Source: Carya illinoinensis (Eukaryota; Streptophyta; Magnoliopsida; Fagales; Juglandaceae). From it: a stretch of 64,000 nucleotides of DNA. The notes beneath the pieces were generated by a model. That model had not been told where the DNA came from and made no database searches. It saw only the letters and a list, made by a program, of their open reading frames with translations. Shown here in pieces: positions 23,960-33,983 of the stretch (the stretch's first letter is position 1; every line of letters begins with the position of its first letter). The position numbers were made by a program, and so were the translations under genes. The stretch covers positions 35,125,467 through 35,189,466 of the forward strand of contig NC_056758.1 of assembly GCF_018687715.1 (NCBI RefSeq), given 5' to 3'.

Positions 23960-25300
23960 TGTTGCCCAGATGACTAACACAAGAGGGGGGGTGAATTGAG
24001 TTGTATTAAAAAAAATTAACAATTATAAATCAAATATATAATATAAAATATAAACAAAATATGAAATAACAATAAATATAAGGAGTAAGGGTAAGAGAGA
24101 AGCAAACTCAGTATGTTAACGAGGTTCGGCCCCACTGCCTACGTCCTCGCCTCAAGCTACCCCTTGAGGATTCCCAAATTCACTATTCAACCTCCTTCAG
24201 GTGGAGATAGAAACCTATTACACCTTTGAACAACACCGCTACAAAGGATCCGTGTAGAACACCCTCTACACTTGCAATCACCTTACACGTGGTGATTCAA
24301 CTATTCCCTGTGTAGAATACTTTCTACACACACAAGGGTTATACACACCCTTTTTCTGATACAAAAGCTGATAGTGGGTAGGTTATCAGAAAACACTCCT
24401 CAACGAGTGAAATAAAAACAATACAGCTCAAGCTATATCTCTCAAAATGAACAAGGATTAAGGCTCAATGTTTAGAGAAGAGAGAATGAAAGCTTTGAAT
24501 GAATGTTGTATGCTCTTGGTGTTGTGAATGTGAAGCTCTCAAATGATCTATTTATAGGCATATGAGACTTCATATTCAAATTTAAAAAGATTCACATGTC
24601 AAAGACAACATCATTCACTTTTTCAAAAAATTCAAATAAAAGGTTCTTCTTTTTCAATTGTCAAAGACAACATCATTCACTTTTTCAAAGAATTCAAATA
24701 AAAGGTTCTTCTTTCTCAATTGTCAAAGACAACATCATTCACTTTTTCAAAAAAATCAAACCTAATCTTTTACTTTTGGCATATGACAAAATGAGCACAC
24801 TTTCATTTTCAAAAAATTCAAACCTAATCTTTTACTTTTTGTATAAGTCTAAAAAAGCATCAATCACTTTTGAAAATATTCAAATAAAACATGCACATGT
24901 GAAAGATGACAATCAATCATCTTTAATATTTTCAAAGTTCAACCCTTTAATCAAGGCATGCACATGCAAAAGATGACAATCAATCATCTTTCAAAATTTT
25001 CAAATTTAATTTTCAAAAATATTCATGCACATGTGGAAAATGTATTTTAATGCTTTATGATAAAATATTAATTTTGAGCATTAATCCTAATTTCGAATTT
25101 TGAAGAGATTTACAACATTACTCTATAATTTTAATGTGAACTTGTTCCCTTCTTGCTCATGCTTGTTTCCTTGATGTGCTTGACTCCATTGTGTAGACAA
25201 CTTGAGCTTGAGACTTCTTTATTCTTTGAATTCATTTGTTATCATCAAAATCCATGTGTAGATTTATAATCACATGAAACTTGAAATCTTGAGTTCAACA
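23960..25300 (-). repeat. 3' LTR of the Sirevirus-like element
   Basis: 1,341 bp, same length and apparently same sequence as 31805-33145. It contains a 62-bp tandem repeat and a CCTATAAATAG TATA box (24548-24558, minus). Confidence 0.95.
24599..24770. repeat. 62-bp tandem repeat inside the LTR
   Basis: TCAAAGACAACATCATTCAC starts at 24599, 24661 and 24723, a period of 62 bp. Weaker related units (TTTTCAAAAAATTCAAA, AAAGATGACAATCAATCATC) continue to about 24990. The same array is at 32444-32615 in the other LTR. Its place upstream of the LTR TATA box on the element strand suits a U3 enhancer array, which is inference. Confidence 0.85.
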
Positions 25301-25486
25301 ATCTCCCCCTTTTTGATGATGACAAATATTTGATAGAACTTGAAACCTATATTAATACTTAAGCTCCCCCTGAAAATATGCGTTAGTTTTTCAAGCAAAA
25401 GTATAAATATAATTCCAAGCATATATAACAAGTTTAGCAATTTAAACAATGTTAATGTTCTAGTCTAACACTTCTCCCTCTTTTGG
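25301..25486 (-). promoter_or_regulatory. Multiple polypurine tracts before the 3' LTR
   Basis: On the element strand AAAAAGGGGGAGAT abuts the LTR (25301-25314). Further G-rich tracts follow: TTTTCAGGGGGAGCTT (25361-25376) and CCAAAAGAGGGAGAAG (25471-25486). Repeated polypurine tracts in this position are described for Sireviruses. Confidence 0.7.
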
Positions 25487-25690
25487 CATCATTAAAAAGG
25501 ATCCGCAACAAGAAAATGGACTGAAGAAAACGATGCGTTTAATAGTCACTGTAGATAGTTGAAAAATGGAGCCGTCCGTGACCCGACAAGTGCTGCAAAG
25601 CCTCGAGGCCTAACTCTATGAATTTAATACGGCTGAAGATTTAAACAATCGCCTGATGTTGTTGACAAACGGGATTGAAGGCTCCGAGTT

Positions 25691-25699
25691 TCTATAAAA
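25691..25699 (+). promoter_or_regulatory. TATA box of antisense ORF A
   Basis: TCTATAAAA lies 89 bp upstream of the ATG at 25780 on the plus strand, opposite to gag-pol. TTCATCTA follows 13 bp downstream. The same pair of words occurs before antisense ORF B. Confidence 0.6.
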
Positions 25700-25779
25700 A
25701 AAAATGATCATTTTCATCTATCGGATGCCAAAAAAATAATCACTTCTTGACCTGAGTTCTGTTTTTCCACAACGATAGA

Positions 25780-26232
25780 ATGGCTGAGCAATTCTCTTCC
25801 ACTAATGTTCCAGACTTGAATCAGGAACCCTTGACGCATCAATCATCAATCTTCTCTCCTGAGGCCGTCAATACCATGATAGGAGCAGTGAACCGTTTTT
25901 CTAGTAAGGCTGATTCTGAGATTATTGCAGAATCAAGAATGCTCAGTAATCAATATGCTGCCTCTGTTACGATCATGTCTCGAAGGTTAATGGCGAGGGT
26001 GAGTGAGATTGATCATCTTAACATGCAAATATCTGAGTTACGACAGAAGCTTGCTAATAAGGATAGTGAGAATAAAAGGCTAAAGCAAGAAAACCAAGAG
26101 TTGAAAAAATTTGCAGATTGGTATGCTCATGATCTGCAACCACGAATAGAAGAGCTGGAACGAGAAAGGGTTCAGATACAAGGTCAACATCGGCAGATAA
26201 CAGCAGAGGTTCATCGTTTACTAGAAAAATAG
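25780..26232 (+). CDS. Antisense ORF A of the Sirevirus-like element, coiled-coil protein
   Basis: A 150-residue protein of unknown function, encoded against the direction of gag-pol between the 3' LTR and the end of pol. Residues 1-25 are Ser/Pro/Gln-rich. Residues ~26-68 (including SPEAVNTMIGAV and SKADSEIIAESRML) are compact with helical character. Residues ~70-148 show heptad-like spacing with many Glu, Lys, Gln and Leu (ISELRQKLANKDSENKRLK, RIEELERERVQ), predicting a coiled coil. There is no signal peptide or membrane segment, so it is unlike an envelope protein. Residues 41-89 align ungapped with ORF B residues 40-88 (17 identities). The start at 25780 is chosen for its position 89 bp after a TATA box. 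It could be a captured host gene or an element gene of its own; extra ORFs in either orientation are known in plant LTR elements. Confidence 0.7.
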   Translation: MAEQFSSTNVPDLNQEPLTHQSSIFSPEAVNTMIGAVNRFSSKADSEIIAESRMLSNQYAASVTIMSRRLMARVSEIDHLNMQISELRQKLANKDSENKRLKQENQELKKFADWYAHDLQPRIEELERERVQIQGQHRQITAEVHRLLEK

Positions 26233-26362
26233 GGACAATCTACTGTTAATCTCGCTGGCTTAGTAAGAAAACTTTTGACAATGTGTGTCCAGCATATCTT
26301 GTATTTCTTTTGACTAAATAAGATTTGAAGAGAAAATAGTTTGTCTTATTCTTTATGCTATC

Positions 26363-26371
26363 TCTATAAAA
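26363..26371 (+). promoter_or_regulatory. TATA box of antisense ORF B
   Basis: TCTATAAAA lies 113 bp upstream of the ATG at 26476, with TTCATCTA 12 bp further on. The layout matches the promoter of ORF A and suggests the two units arose by duplication, promoter included. Confidence 0.6.
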
Positions 26372-26475
26372 TCAGTCCTGAAGTTCATCTAATCCGCATC
26401 AAGTTTTCATCTCATCTCTATAACTCATCTGCATTCCTTCAGCATTCTCGTTTTAAGCCTTCTATTCTTTTCTCA

Positions 26476-26913
26476 ATGGCTCATTCTTCTAACATTTCTC
26501 TAGATCCATCCATGAGGCATTCTGCATCTCAACCTCCTGTTCTTTCTGCAGCTACCATTGGTGCCATGTTGCAGCAAGAAAATAATAATCTGACTAATAA
26601 GTCAGATTCTGATGCTATTTATGACTTGGTGAGTCTTGGGACTCGCTACTCTTCCTCTATTGTGGCTTTTTCTCAGCGGCTACAAGCCAAAAATCACGAA
26701 GTTGAAAAGCTCAAAGAACAAATTGTTGTACTTCAACAAATTGTTCAAGAGTCTCACACAAGGGAAGGAATCATTCGGCAGAAGAATAAACAGTTGAAAT
26801 CTTTATTAGATTCTTCATTCCGCTTGCCGGTTCCCATGAATAAGAATGACATGATATTGTATGAAGAGAATGAGCGTCTCAAACATGAGGCTAAGAATCT
26901 CAAATTTATGTAA
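26476..26913 (+). CDS. Antisense ORF B of the Sirevirus-like element, paralogue of ORF A
   Basis: A 145-residue protein of unknown function on the plus strand, 243 bp after ORF A. The frame is open upstream to 26341, but the first ATG is 26476, suitably placed after a TATA box. Residues 1-22 are Ser/Pro-rich. Residues 40-88 match ORF A residues 41-89 without gaps (K-DS, the L...Y pair, the RL.A...E core and QI..LQ are shared). A coiled coil is likely from ~68 to 115 (EVEKLKEQIVVLQQIV). A short C-terminal part ends in EENERLKHEAKNLKFM. It has no membrane segment. The stop is only 49 bp from the pol stop on the other strand, so the two transcripts would converge and probably overlap. Confidence 0.68.
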   Translation: MAHSSNISLDPSMRHSASQPPVLSAATIGAMLQQENNNLTNKSDSDAIYDLVSLGTRYSSSIVAFSQRLQAKNHEVEKLKEQIVVLQQIVQESHTREGIIRQKNKQLKSLLDSSFRLPVPMNKNDMILYEENERLKHEAKNLKFM

Positions 26914-26962
26914 AAGTATTAAAAAAAATCTATCTCTATTTTTATTGACTCAGGTCTATCTT

Positions 26963-29900
26963 TTAAGAGATATTCATAGCATGCATCATACCTATTTCTC
27001 TTCTGATCATACATAATCTATCTTCTGGTAAAGGTTTTGTGAAAATATCTGCTAACTGATCGTGTGTGTTTGTGAACTCTAACATTATATCACCTTTTTG
27101 CACATGATCTCGAAGAAAATGATACCTTATTTCAATATGCTTAGTTCTAGAATGTTGTATTGGGTTCTTTGAAAGATTTATAGCACTTGTATTATCACAT
27201 TTGATTGGAATGTGATTATACATGAGTTTAAAATCTTCAAGTTGTTGCTTCATGTAGAGAACTTGAGCACAACAACTACCCGCAGCAACATATTCTGCCT
27301 CAGCAGTAGATAGTGCAACAGAATTTTGTTTTTTACTAAACCAGGAAACTAATGCATGACCTAAGAAATGACATGCTCCACTAGTGCTTTTTCGATCTAT
27401 TTTACAGCTAGCATAATCTGCATCTGTGTAGCTGATTAAATCGAAAGATGTGTGCTTAGGGTACCATAACCCTAGGTTAATTGTACCACTAAGATATCTA
27501 AGAATGCGCTTAACTGCAATTAAATGTGATTCTTTTGGAGATGATTGAAAACGTGCACATAAGCACACACTAAACATAATATCTGGTCTACTGGCTGTTA
27601 AATATAATAAGCTACCAATCATACCTCGATATATCTTCGAGTCAACTGGCTTACCGGATTCATCTTTATCAAGTTTAGTTGATGGGCTCATTGGTGTTCC
27701 AATTTCCTTAGCATTTTCCATCCCAAACTTCTTCAGTAATTCCTTAATATATTTTGATTGATTGATGAATGTCCCACTTTTTGCTTGCTTAATTTGCAAT
27801 CCGAGAAAGAATGTAAGTTCACCCATCATGCTCATCTCAAATTCTTCCTGCATAGTCTTAGCAAAAACTTGACACATATTTTCATTAGTAGCACCGAATA
27901 TTATATCATCAACATAAATCTGAATCAAAAGAATATCATCATTTTCATATTTAATGAAAAGAGTTGTGTCGATTTTTCCTCTTGAAAAACCTTTTTCAAT
28001 CAAGAAACCACTGAGTCTCTCGTACCAAGCTCTAGGAGCTTGTTTAAGTCCATATAGTGCTTTTGTGAGTTTGAAAACATGATTTGGGGAAATATGATTT
28101 TCAAAACCTGGAGGTTGCTCAACATATACCTCTTCATTTATAAAACCATTTAAGAAAGCACTTTTAACATCCATTTGAAAAAGTTTGAAATCTTTATAAC
28201 AAGCATATGCAAGTAGCATTCGAATAGCTTCTAATCTTGCGACAGGTGCATATGTCTCATCATAATCGATTCCTTCTTCTTGATTAAAACCTTGGGCTAC
28301 AAGTCGAGCCTTATTTCTAGTAATGACTCCAGACTCATCTTTCTTGTTTCTAAAAACCCATTTTGTTCCAATAATAGTATAATTTTTGGGTCTAGGAACA
28401 AGTGTCCAAACATCATTTCTTTCAAATTGATTCAACTCTTCTTGCATAGCTAGAATCCAAGATTCATCAAGAAGTGCGTCATCAATATTTTTGGGTTCAA
28501 TTTGAGATAGAAAAGCAGTATGATTACAAATATTTCTAAGAGATGATCGAGTACTTACACCTTGTGAAGGTTCTCCCAAAATTTGTTCCACTGGATGATC
28601 TTTCACAAATTTCCACTGTTTGGTTGCATCTTGTATTAAATTTTGATGATCTTTCCTGATGGCTCCATGTTGAACTTCCTCTATTGCTTTCTCTTTGTTG
28701 AGATTGAGACTTTCTGTGTTATTTATACCTTCTATTTCTTCATCAATAGATTTCTTGGAGAGTGGAGAATTAGATTCATCAAATACTACATGCATAGATT
28801 CTTGTACAGTTAAAGTCTTTTTGTTGAATACTCTATAAGCTTTACTATTAGTAGAATACCCGAGAAAAATACCTTCATCAGATTTTGCATCAAACTTGCC
28901 TAAATTATCTCTGTCATTCAAAATAAAACATTTGCATCCAAATACATGAAAGTAACCAATGTTGGGCTTTTTCTCATTCCAAAGCTCATAGGGGGTTTTA
29001 TCTAATTTAGACCTTAACATAACTCTATTTATAACATAACATGCAGTACTTACCGCTTCGGCCCAAAAATAACTAGGCAAGTTGTTCTCATTGAGCATTG
29101 TTCTTGCCATCTCTTGAAGAGATCTATTTTTCCTCTCTACTACCCCATTTTGTTGAGGAGTTCGAGGAGCAGAAAAATTATGAATAAAACCGTTTTCATC
29201 ACAAAATGTTTCAATATTTTTATTAACAAATTCTTTTCCCCTATCACTTCGGATACTTGAAATAGTATAGCCCTTTTCATTTTGAATTCTCTTGCATAAC
29301 TTGGTAAAGGCATTATGTGCCTCATCTTTATGAGCAAGAAAGATGACCCAAGTATATCTAGAGAAATCATCAACAATAACAAATGCATAATATTTTCCTC
29401 CTAGACTTGCAACTCTATTTGGTCCAAAAAGATCCATGTGTATCAGTTGCAATGGTCTAGTAGTGGAAATATGTTTCTTAGTTTTAAAAGAAGTTTTTGT
29501 TTGTTTACCAAATTGACATGCATCACAAATTTTGTCTTTAAGAAAATATGTTTTTGGTAAACCTCTCACAAGATCATTTTTTGAAAGTTTGGAAATAAGT
29601 TCCATGTTGGCATGACCTAATCTTCTATGCCATAACCAACTAGTTTCATTTTGAGCTGACAAGCAAATAGCATCTTGTGAGGTAATTTCTTCAAAATCAA
29701 TTGTATAAACATTATTGTTTCTAAAAGCAATAAAACAAATATTACAATCATGATCATTCAAAATAATGCATTTATCCATTTTAAAAGTAACTGTAAATCC
29801 TTTATCACATAATTGACTTATGCTCAAAAGATTATGTTTTAAACCTTCAACAAGTAGAACATCTTCAATTATGAGAGAAGATTCATTACCAATTTTACCT

Positions 29901-30052
29901 ATTCCCACGATCTTCCCTTTCGAGTTGTCTCCAAATGTCACGTGTCCTTCTTCTTTAGATCTAAGATCAAAGAACTTAGTCTTGTCTCCCGTCATGTGTC
30001 TTGAACATCCACTATCTAAAAACCACTTATTTTTGCTTGTGGATGACTTCAT
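26963..30052 (-). CDS. Pol polyprotein of the Sirevirus-like element
   Basis: 1,029 residues in copia order and without internal stops. Aspartic protease comes first ([14 protein letters not shown] near residue 10), then the pre-integrase block [12 protein letters not shown] near 138. The integrase core starts near 205 ([29 protein letters not shown]). Reverse transcriptase shows [16 protein letters not shown] and the catalytic YVDDIIFGA near 710. RNase H blocks include [28 protein letters not shown] and [17 protein letters not shown]. All key acids are visible. The ATG at 30052 follows two in-frame stops within 30 bp, and gag is in another frame, so how pol is translated is unclear. An intact pol with identical LTRs makes this copy a candidate for activity. 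Confidence 0.93.
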   Translation of the reverse strand: MKSSTSKNKWFLDSGCSRHMTGDKTKFFDLRSKEEGHVTFGDNSKGKIVGIGKIGNESSLIIEDVLLVEGLKHNLLSISQLCDKGFTVTFKMDKCIILNDHDCNICFIAFRNNNVYTIDFEEITSQDAICLSAQNETSWLWHRRLGHANMELISKLSKNDLVRGLPKTYFLKDKICDACQFGKQTKTSFKTKKHISTTRPLQLIHMDLFGPNRVASLGGKYYAFVIVDDFSRYTWVIFLAHKDEAHNAFTKLCKRIQNEKGYTISSIRSDRGKEFVNKNIETFCDENGFIHNFSAPRTPQQNGVVERKNRSLQEMARTMLNENNLPSYFWAEAVSTACYVINRVMLRSKLDKTPYELWNEKKPNIGYFHVFGCKCFILNDRDNLGKFDAKSDEGIFLGYSTNSKAYRVFNKKTLTVQESMHVVFDESNSPLSKKSIDEEIEGINNTESLNLNKEKAIEEVQHGAIRKDHQNLIQDATKQWKFVKDHPVEQILGEPSQGVSTRSSLRNICNHTAFLSQIEPKNIDDALLDESWILAMQEELNQFERNDVWTLVPRPKNYTIIGTKWVFRNKKDESGVITRNKARLVAQGFNQEEGIDYDETYAPVARLEAIRMLLAYACYKDFKLFQMDVKSAFLNGFINEEVYVEQPPGFENHISPNHVFKLTKALYGLKQAPRAWYERLSGFLIEKGFSRGKIDTTLFIKYENDDILLIQIYVDDIIFGATNENMCQVFAKTMQEEFEMSMMGELTFFLGLQIKQAKSGTFINQSKYIKELLKKFGMENAKEIGTPMSPSTKLDKDESGKPVDSKIYRGMIGSLLYLTASRPDIMFSVCLCARFQSSPKESHLIAVKRILRYLSGTINLGLWYPKHTSFDLISYTDADYASCKIDRKSTSGACHFLGHALVSWFSKKQNSVALSTAEAEYVAAGSCCAQVLYMKQQLEDFKLMYNHIPIKCDNTSAINLSKNPIQHSRTKHIEIRYHFLRDHVQKGDIMLEFTNTHDQLADIFTKPLPEDRLCMIRREIGMMHAMNIS

Positions 30053-30110
30053 GCATACTTATAAAAACAATTAAAATGATTTTTCTTGGTACCCAAGTTC
30101 TTTGGGTCCT

Positions 30111-31745
30111 TTATTTATTAGTATTAGAAGAAACAAGATTTTTAGGTACCCATATGGCCCTAATAGTCATTGTATGATTTCTTCTAATAGGACAAGTATG
30201 ATAATTATGACCATTTCTATTACAAAAATTACAAATAGCATGTGACATATATGAAAAACTTGAATGATTATAATAATATCCTTTTTTGACAAAATTATTT
30301 TTATGAAAAGAATTTTGAATATTAGTCTTTGAGGTAGAATGATTATCAAAGAAATTTTTATAAGGTTTGTATTTTTGTTTTGGCATATATCCCAAACCTG
30401 CCTTGTCAAAAACACATCTTTGACTACCAAGAAGTTTTTCAAAATTTCTTTTTCCATTCGTAAAGTTTTCAACAATATTTTCTAAATCGGTTTTCTTCTT
30501 ATTCAATTCAAGATTTTCATCTTTCAAAATGATACTTTCTTTTCTTAAAATTTCAATTTCGTTTGTTAAAGAAGAATTTTTCTTTTTCAAAGCAGTATAC
30601 TTGATACCCAATTTTTCAAATTCCTCATAAATCTCTTCTAAAACATTTTGCAATTCTTCATATGAAGGATTTTCAATATTATCAAGATTTGTTACCTCAA
30701 TGTCATCTTTAGCCATAAGACAAAGATTTGCTGATTCTTCATTGCTTGCTTCACTATCTGAGCTACTTGAATCATCATCCCATGTAGCTTTCATTGCTTT
30801 CTTGCCCTTGTTTCGATCTTTCTTTAGCAGAGGACAATCTGGCTTGATATGACCAGGTTTATTGCATTTATAACAAATTAAAGTGTCGTTTTTACCTGAA
30901 TCTTTCTTGGAAAACTTTTTGAAAGATTTCCTCGGAGGAGTTCTATTTTTCTTCAAGAACCTCTGAATTCTTCTTGTTATCATCGCAACTTCTTCATCTT
31001 TATCGTCATTTTCCTCATCTTCATCACTTTCACTTTCATGAGGAACAACTTTAAGTGCTAAACTCTTCTTTGGCTTTCCTTCTTCTTCTCCTCTTTTCAA
31101 TGTGTACTCATGGGTGATAAGTGACCCGATGAGTTCATTGACTTCGAGCTTCTTGAGGTCTCTAGCTTCAAGAATCGCTGTAACTTTTGATTCCCAACGT
31201 TTTGGTAAAGAGTTGAGAATTTTTCTTACTATCTCTACCTTGGAATAAACTTTGCCAAGAGCTGTCAAGCTGTTTATGATGTTAGTAAAACGAGTGTGCA
31301 TACTAGAAATAGATTCATCATCATTCATCTTAAACATTTCATATTCATGAGTAAGAATATAAATTTTTGATTCCTTGACTTGCGAAGTTCCTTCATAAGT
31401 TACTTCCAAGTTATCCCAAATTTCCTTTGCCGTAGCGCAATTCATTATTCTATTAAACTCATTTCCATTAAGAGCATTATATAATAAATTCATAGCAGTT
31501 AAATTTAAAGTATAAAGTCTATCGTCTTCACGATCAAACTCTTCTTCTTCCTTTTTGACCTTTACTCCACCAACCACTTTTGTTGGAATATAAGGTCCAT
31601 TTACAATACATTTCCATATTTCTCTACCTTGAGCTTGAAGAAATATTCTCATTCTAACTTTCCAGAATGAGTAATTATCTCCACAAAAGAGTGGAGGCCG
31701 ACTACTAGATTGACCTTCACCAAATGAAGCTGCAATGTTAGCCAT
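30111..31745 (-). CDS. Gag protein of the Sirevirus-like element
   Basis: 544 residues from the ATG at 31745, 60 bp after the 5' LTR. Residues ~15-220 form the copia gag domain (FCGDNYSFWKVRMRIFL, ATAKEIWDNLEVTYEGTSQV). An acidic linker follows (~233-255), then a CCHC zinc knuckle CYKCNKPGHIKPDC near 291. A long charged segment with coiled-coil character (~360-440) comes next, and a second CCHC-like CNFCNRNGHNYHTC near 504. Two knuckles and a long gag C-terminus fit Sireviruses. It ends at a TAA (30111-30113). The pol ATG is 58 bp further on in a different frame. Confidence 0.92.
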   Translation of the reverse strand: MANIAASFGEGQSSSRPPLFCGDNYSFWKVRMRIFLQAQGREIWKCIVNGPYIPTKVVGGVKVKKEEEEFDREDDRLYTLNLTAMNLLYNALNGNEFNRIMNCATAKEIWDNLEVTYEGTSQVKESKIYILTHEYEMFKMNDDESISSMHTRFTNIINSLTALGKVYSKVEIVRKILNSLPKRWESKVTAILEARDLKKLEVNELIGSLITHEYTLKRGEEEGKPKKSLALKVVPHESESDEDEENDDKDEEVAMITRRIQRFLKKNRTPPRKSFKKFSKKDSGKNDTLICYKCNKPGHIKPDCPLLKKDRNKGKKAMKATWDDDSSSSDSEASNEESANLCLMAKDDIEVTNLDNIENPSYEELQNVLEEIYEEFEKLGIKYTALKKKNSSLTNEIEILRKESIILKDENLELNKKKTDLENIVENFTNGKRNFEKLLGSQRCVFDKAGLGYMPKQKYKPYKNFFDNHSTSKTNIQNSFHKNNFVKKGYYYNHSSFSYMSHAICNFCNRNGHNYHTCPIRRNHTMTIRAIWVPKNLVSSNTNK

Positions 31746-31790
31746 AAGATCTTAACTCAAAAGATAGTTAATCTTATAATAGAGCTCTTA

Positions 31791-31802
31791 GCTCTGATAC
31801 CA
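31791..31802 (-). promoter_or_regulatory. Primer-binding site, perfect initiator Met tRNA match
   Basis: TGGTATCAGAGC on the element strand, two bases after the 5' LTR end. Confidence 0.9.
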
Positions 31803-31804
31803 AT

Positions 31805-33145
31805 TGTTGCCCAGATGACTAACACAAGAGGGGGGGTGAATTGAGTTGTATTAAAAAAAATTAACAATTATAAATCAAATATATAATATAAAATATAAAC
31901 AAAATATGAAATAACAATAAATATAAGGAGTAAGGGTAAGAGAGAAGCAAACTCAGTATGTTAACGAGGTTCGGCCCCACTGCCTACGTCCTCGCCTCAA
32001 GCTACCCCTTGAGGATTCCCAAATTCACTATTCAACCTCCTTCAGGTGGAGATAGAAACCTATTACACCTTTGAACAACACCGCTACAAAGGATCCGTGT
32101 AGAACACCCTCTACACTTGCAATCACCTTACACGTGGTGATTCAACTATTCCCTGTGTAGAATACTTTCTACACACACAAGGGTTATACACACCCTTTTT
32201 CTGATACAAAAGCTGATAGTGGGTAGGTTATCAGAAAACACTCCTCAACGAGTGAAATAAAAACAATACAGCTCAAGCTATATCTCTCAAAATGAACAAG
32301 GATTAAGGCTCAATGTTTAGAGAAGAGAGAATGAAAGCTTTGAATGAATGTTGTATGCTCTTGGTGTTGTGAATGTGAAGCTCTCAAATGATCTATTTAT
32401 AGGCATATGAGACTTCATATTCAAATTTAAAAAGATTCACATGTCAAAGACAACATCATTCACTTTTTCAAAAAATTCAAATAAAAGGTTCTTCTTTTTC
32501 AATTGTCAAAGACAACATCATTCACTTTTTCAAAGAATTCAAATAAAAGGTTCTTCTTTCTCAATTGTCAAAGACAACATCATTCACTTTTTCAAAAAAA
32601 TCAAACCTAATCTTTTACTTTTGGCATATGACAAAATGAGCACACTTTCATTTTCAAAAAATTCAAACCTAATCTTTTACTTTTTGTATAAGTCTAAAAA
32701 AGCATCAATCACTTTTGAAAATATTCAAATAAAACATGCACATGTGAAAGATGACAATCAATCATCTTTAATATTTTCAAAGTTCAACCCTTTAATCAAG
32801 GCATGCACATGCAAAAGATGACAATCAATCATCTTTCAAAATTTTCAAATTTAATTTTCAAAAATATTCATGCACATGTGGAAAATGTATTTTAATGCTT
32901 TATGATAAAATATTAATTTTGAGCATTAATCCTAATTTCGAATTTTGAAGAGATTTACAACATTACTCTATAATTTTAATGTGAACTTGTTCCCTTCTTG
33001 CTCATGCTTGTTTCCTTGATGTGCTTGACTCCATTGTGTAGACAACTTGAGCTTGAGACTTCTTTATTCTTTGAATTCATTTGTTATCATCAAAATCCAT
33101 GTGTAGATTTATAATCACATGAAACTTGAAATCTTGAGTTCAACA
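31805..33145 (-). repeat. 5' LTR of the Sirevirus-like element
   Basis: Exactly 7,845 bp from its partner throughout, so no indels separate the two LTRs. Confidence 0.95.
32393..32403 (-). promoter_or_regulatory. LTR TATA box of the Sirevirus-like element
   Basis: CCTATAAATAG on the element strand in the 5' LTR, with the tandem-repeat region upstream of it. It would start the gag-pol transcript. Confidence 0.6.
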
Positions 33146-33705
33146 ATTATAAAGACAACTACACTAGTTGATCACGAGATTCATGAGTTGAGGGTTTAGC
33201 ACATATCTAAAATAGCCATTATATAGACTTGTCTGTACAATATTTGGTAAATATATATCTTTTATTAATGAAATATTTTATTATCGAATGTATGAAATAG
33301 TAATTTTTTCTCTCATAAAGTCGTCCCTATTAGTCTCCCAGCAATGATAAAGAATTTCAATTGTTCTGTAACTTTAAAAGTTTAAAGTGAGCACGAAATA
33401 AATCTCAAATCTTTAGAAAAAAAATCGATGAATGTTAAACGGGGCAATTTAAAAAAGTTTTTTCCGAGTTTCCAGTTGTGTCTAGCTATGTAGGAATCTA
33501 GGATTATGTGTAAGATTTTCAGTAATCTGGAGATTACCTTGATAAAGGCACCAGGAAGTCTCCTACTTGCAATCAATCGTATTTTGGGTCTGAATATAAT
33601 AATCAATTTTCCCAGGATCCAAACAATGAGAAGAGAAACCCTGAGTGCAAGTATATATGCTCAAGCATGTGCCCCCAACTATCACGGTCATAACTTCACT
33701 GTAAT

Positions 33706-33983
33706 TGTTAATATATAAAATAAAGAATAAAATATACATATTCTCGTTAATTTAAATATTTGAGACAAGTGATAGTTTGACATGGTATCAGATCGAGTAG
33801 AGGTTTTGAGTTTAAACCCTGACTCTATATTCTATCTCATTTAATTAAATACTTTATATGTTAAATTATTTATTGAGAAAAAGTTTAGCCCACATGTGAG
33901 GGTGAGTGTTAAGATATAAAATAAACAATAAAATTTACATTTTCTTATCAGTTTAAATTTTTAGAATAAGTTATAATTTCATA
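33706..33983 (+). mobile_element. TRIM (miniature LTR retrotransposon)
   Basis: Two ~77-bp direct repeats, 33706-33782 and 33907-33983, both start TGTTAA-ATATAAAATAAA and are alike throughout. The left one is followed at once by TGGTATCAGATCG, an initiator-Met-type primer-binding site. The right one is preceded by a purine-rich tract (GTGAGGGTGAG). The interior is only ~124 bp and has no coding capacity. This is the TRIM layout. No target duplication was recognised, which fits its age. Confidence 0.65.

Larger units (their letters stand above)
23960..33145 (-). mobile_element. Sirevirus-like Ty1/copia retrotransposon, full-length, very young
   Basis: LTRs are 23960-25300 and 31805-33145, both 1,341 bp, with no difference noticed on side-by-side reading. 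They are flanked by the 5-bp target duplication ATTAT (23955-23959 and 33146-33150). On the element strand the LTR runs TGTTGAAC...GGGCAACA with a C-rich block (CACCCCCCCTCTTG) near its end. The primer-binding site TGGTATCAGAGC is perfect, and several GGGGGAG tracts stand before the 3' LTR. A long gag with two zinc knuckles is followed by pol in copia order. These traits match the Sirevirus lineage. Two further ORFs lie between pol and the 3' LTR on the opposite strand. Identical LTRs imply insertion in recent generations or recent gene conversion. Confidence 0.95.

Noticed and set aside
24596..24976. 126-codon ORF present twice (also 32441-32821)
   Set aside because: It is the reading of the tandem repeat inside the two identical LTRs, on the strand opposite to the element.
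26341..26475. N-terminal extension of antisense ORF B
   Set aside because: The frame is open but has no ATG before 26476, and the TATA box at 26363 would lie inside it.
31791..31802. tRNA gene fragment
   Set aside because: The TGGTATCAGAGC match is a primer-binding site next to an LTR, not part of a tRNA gene; no full tRNA was found in the window.
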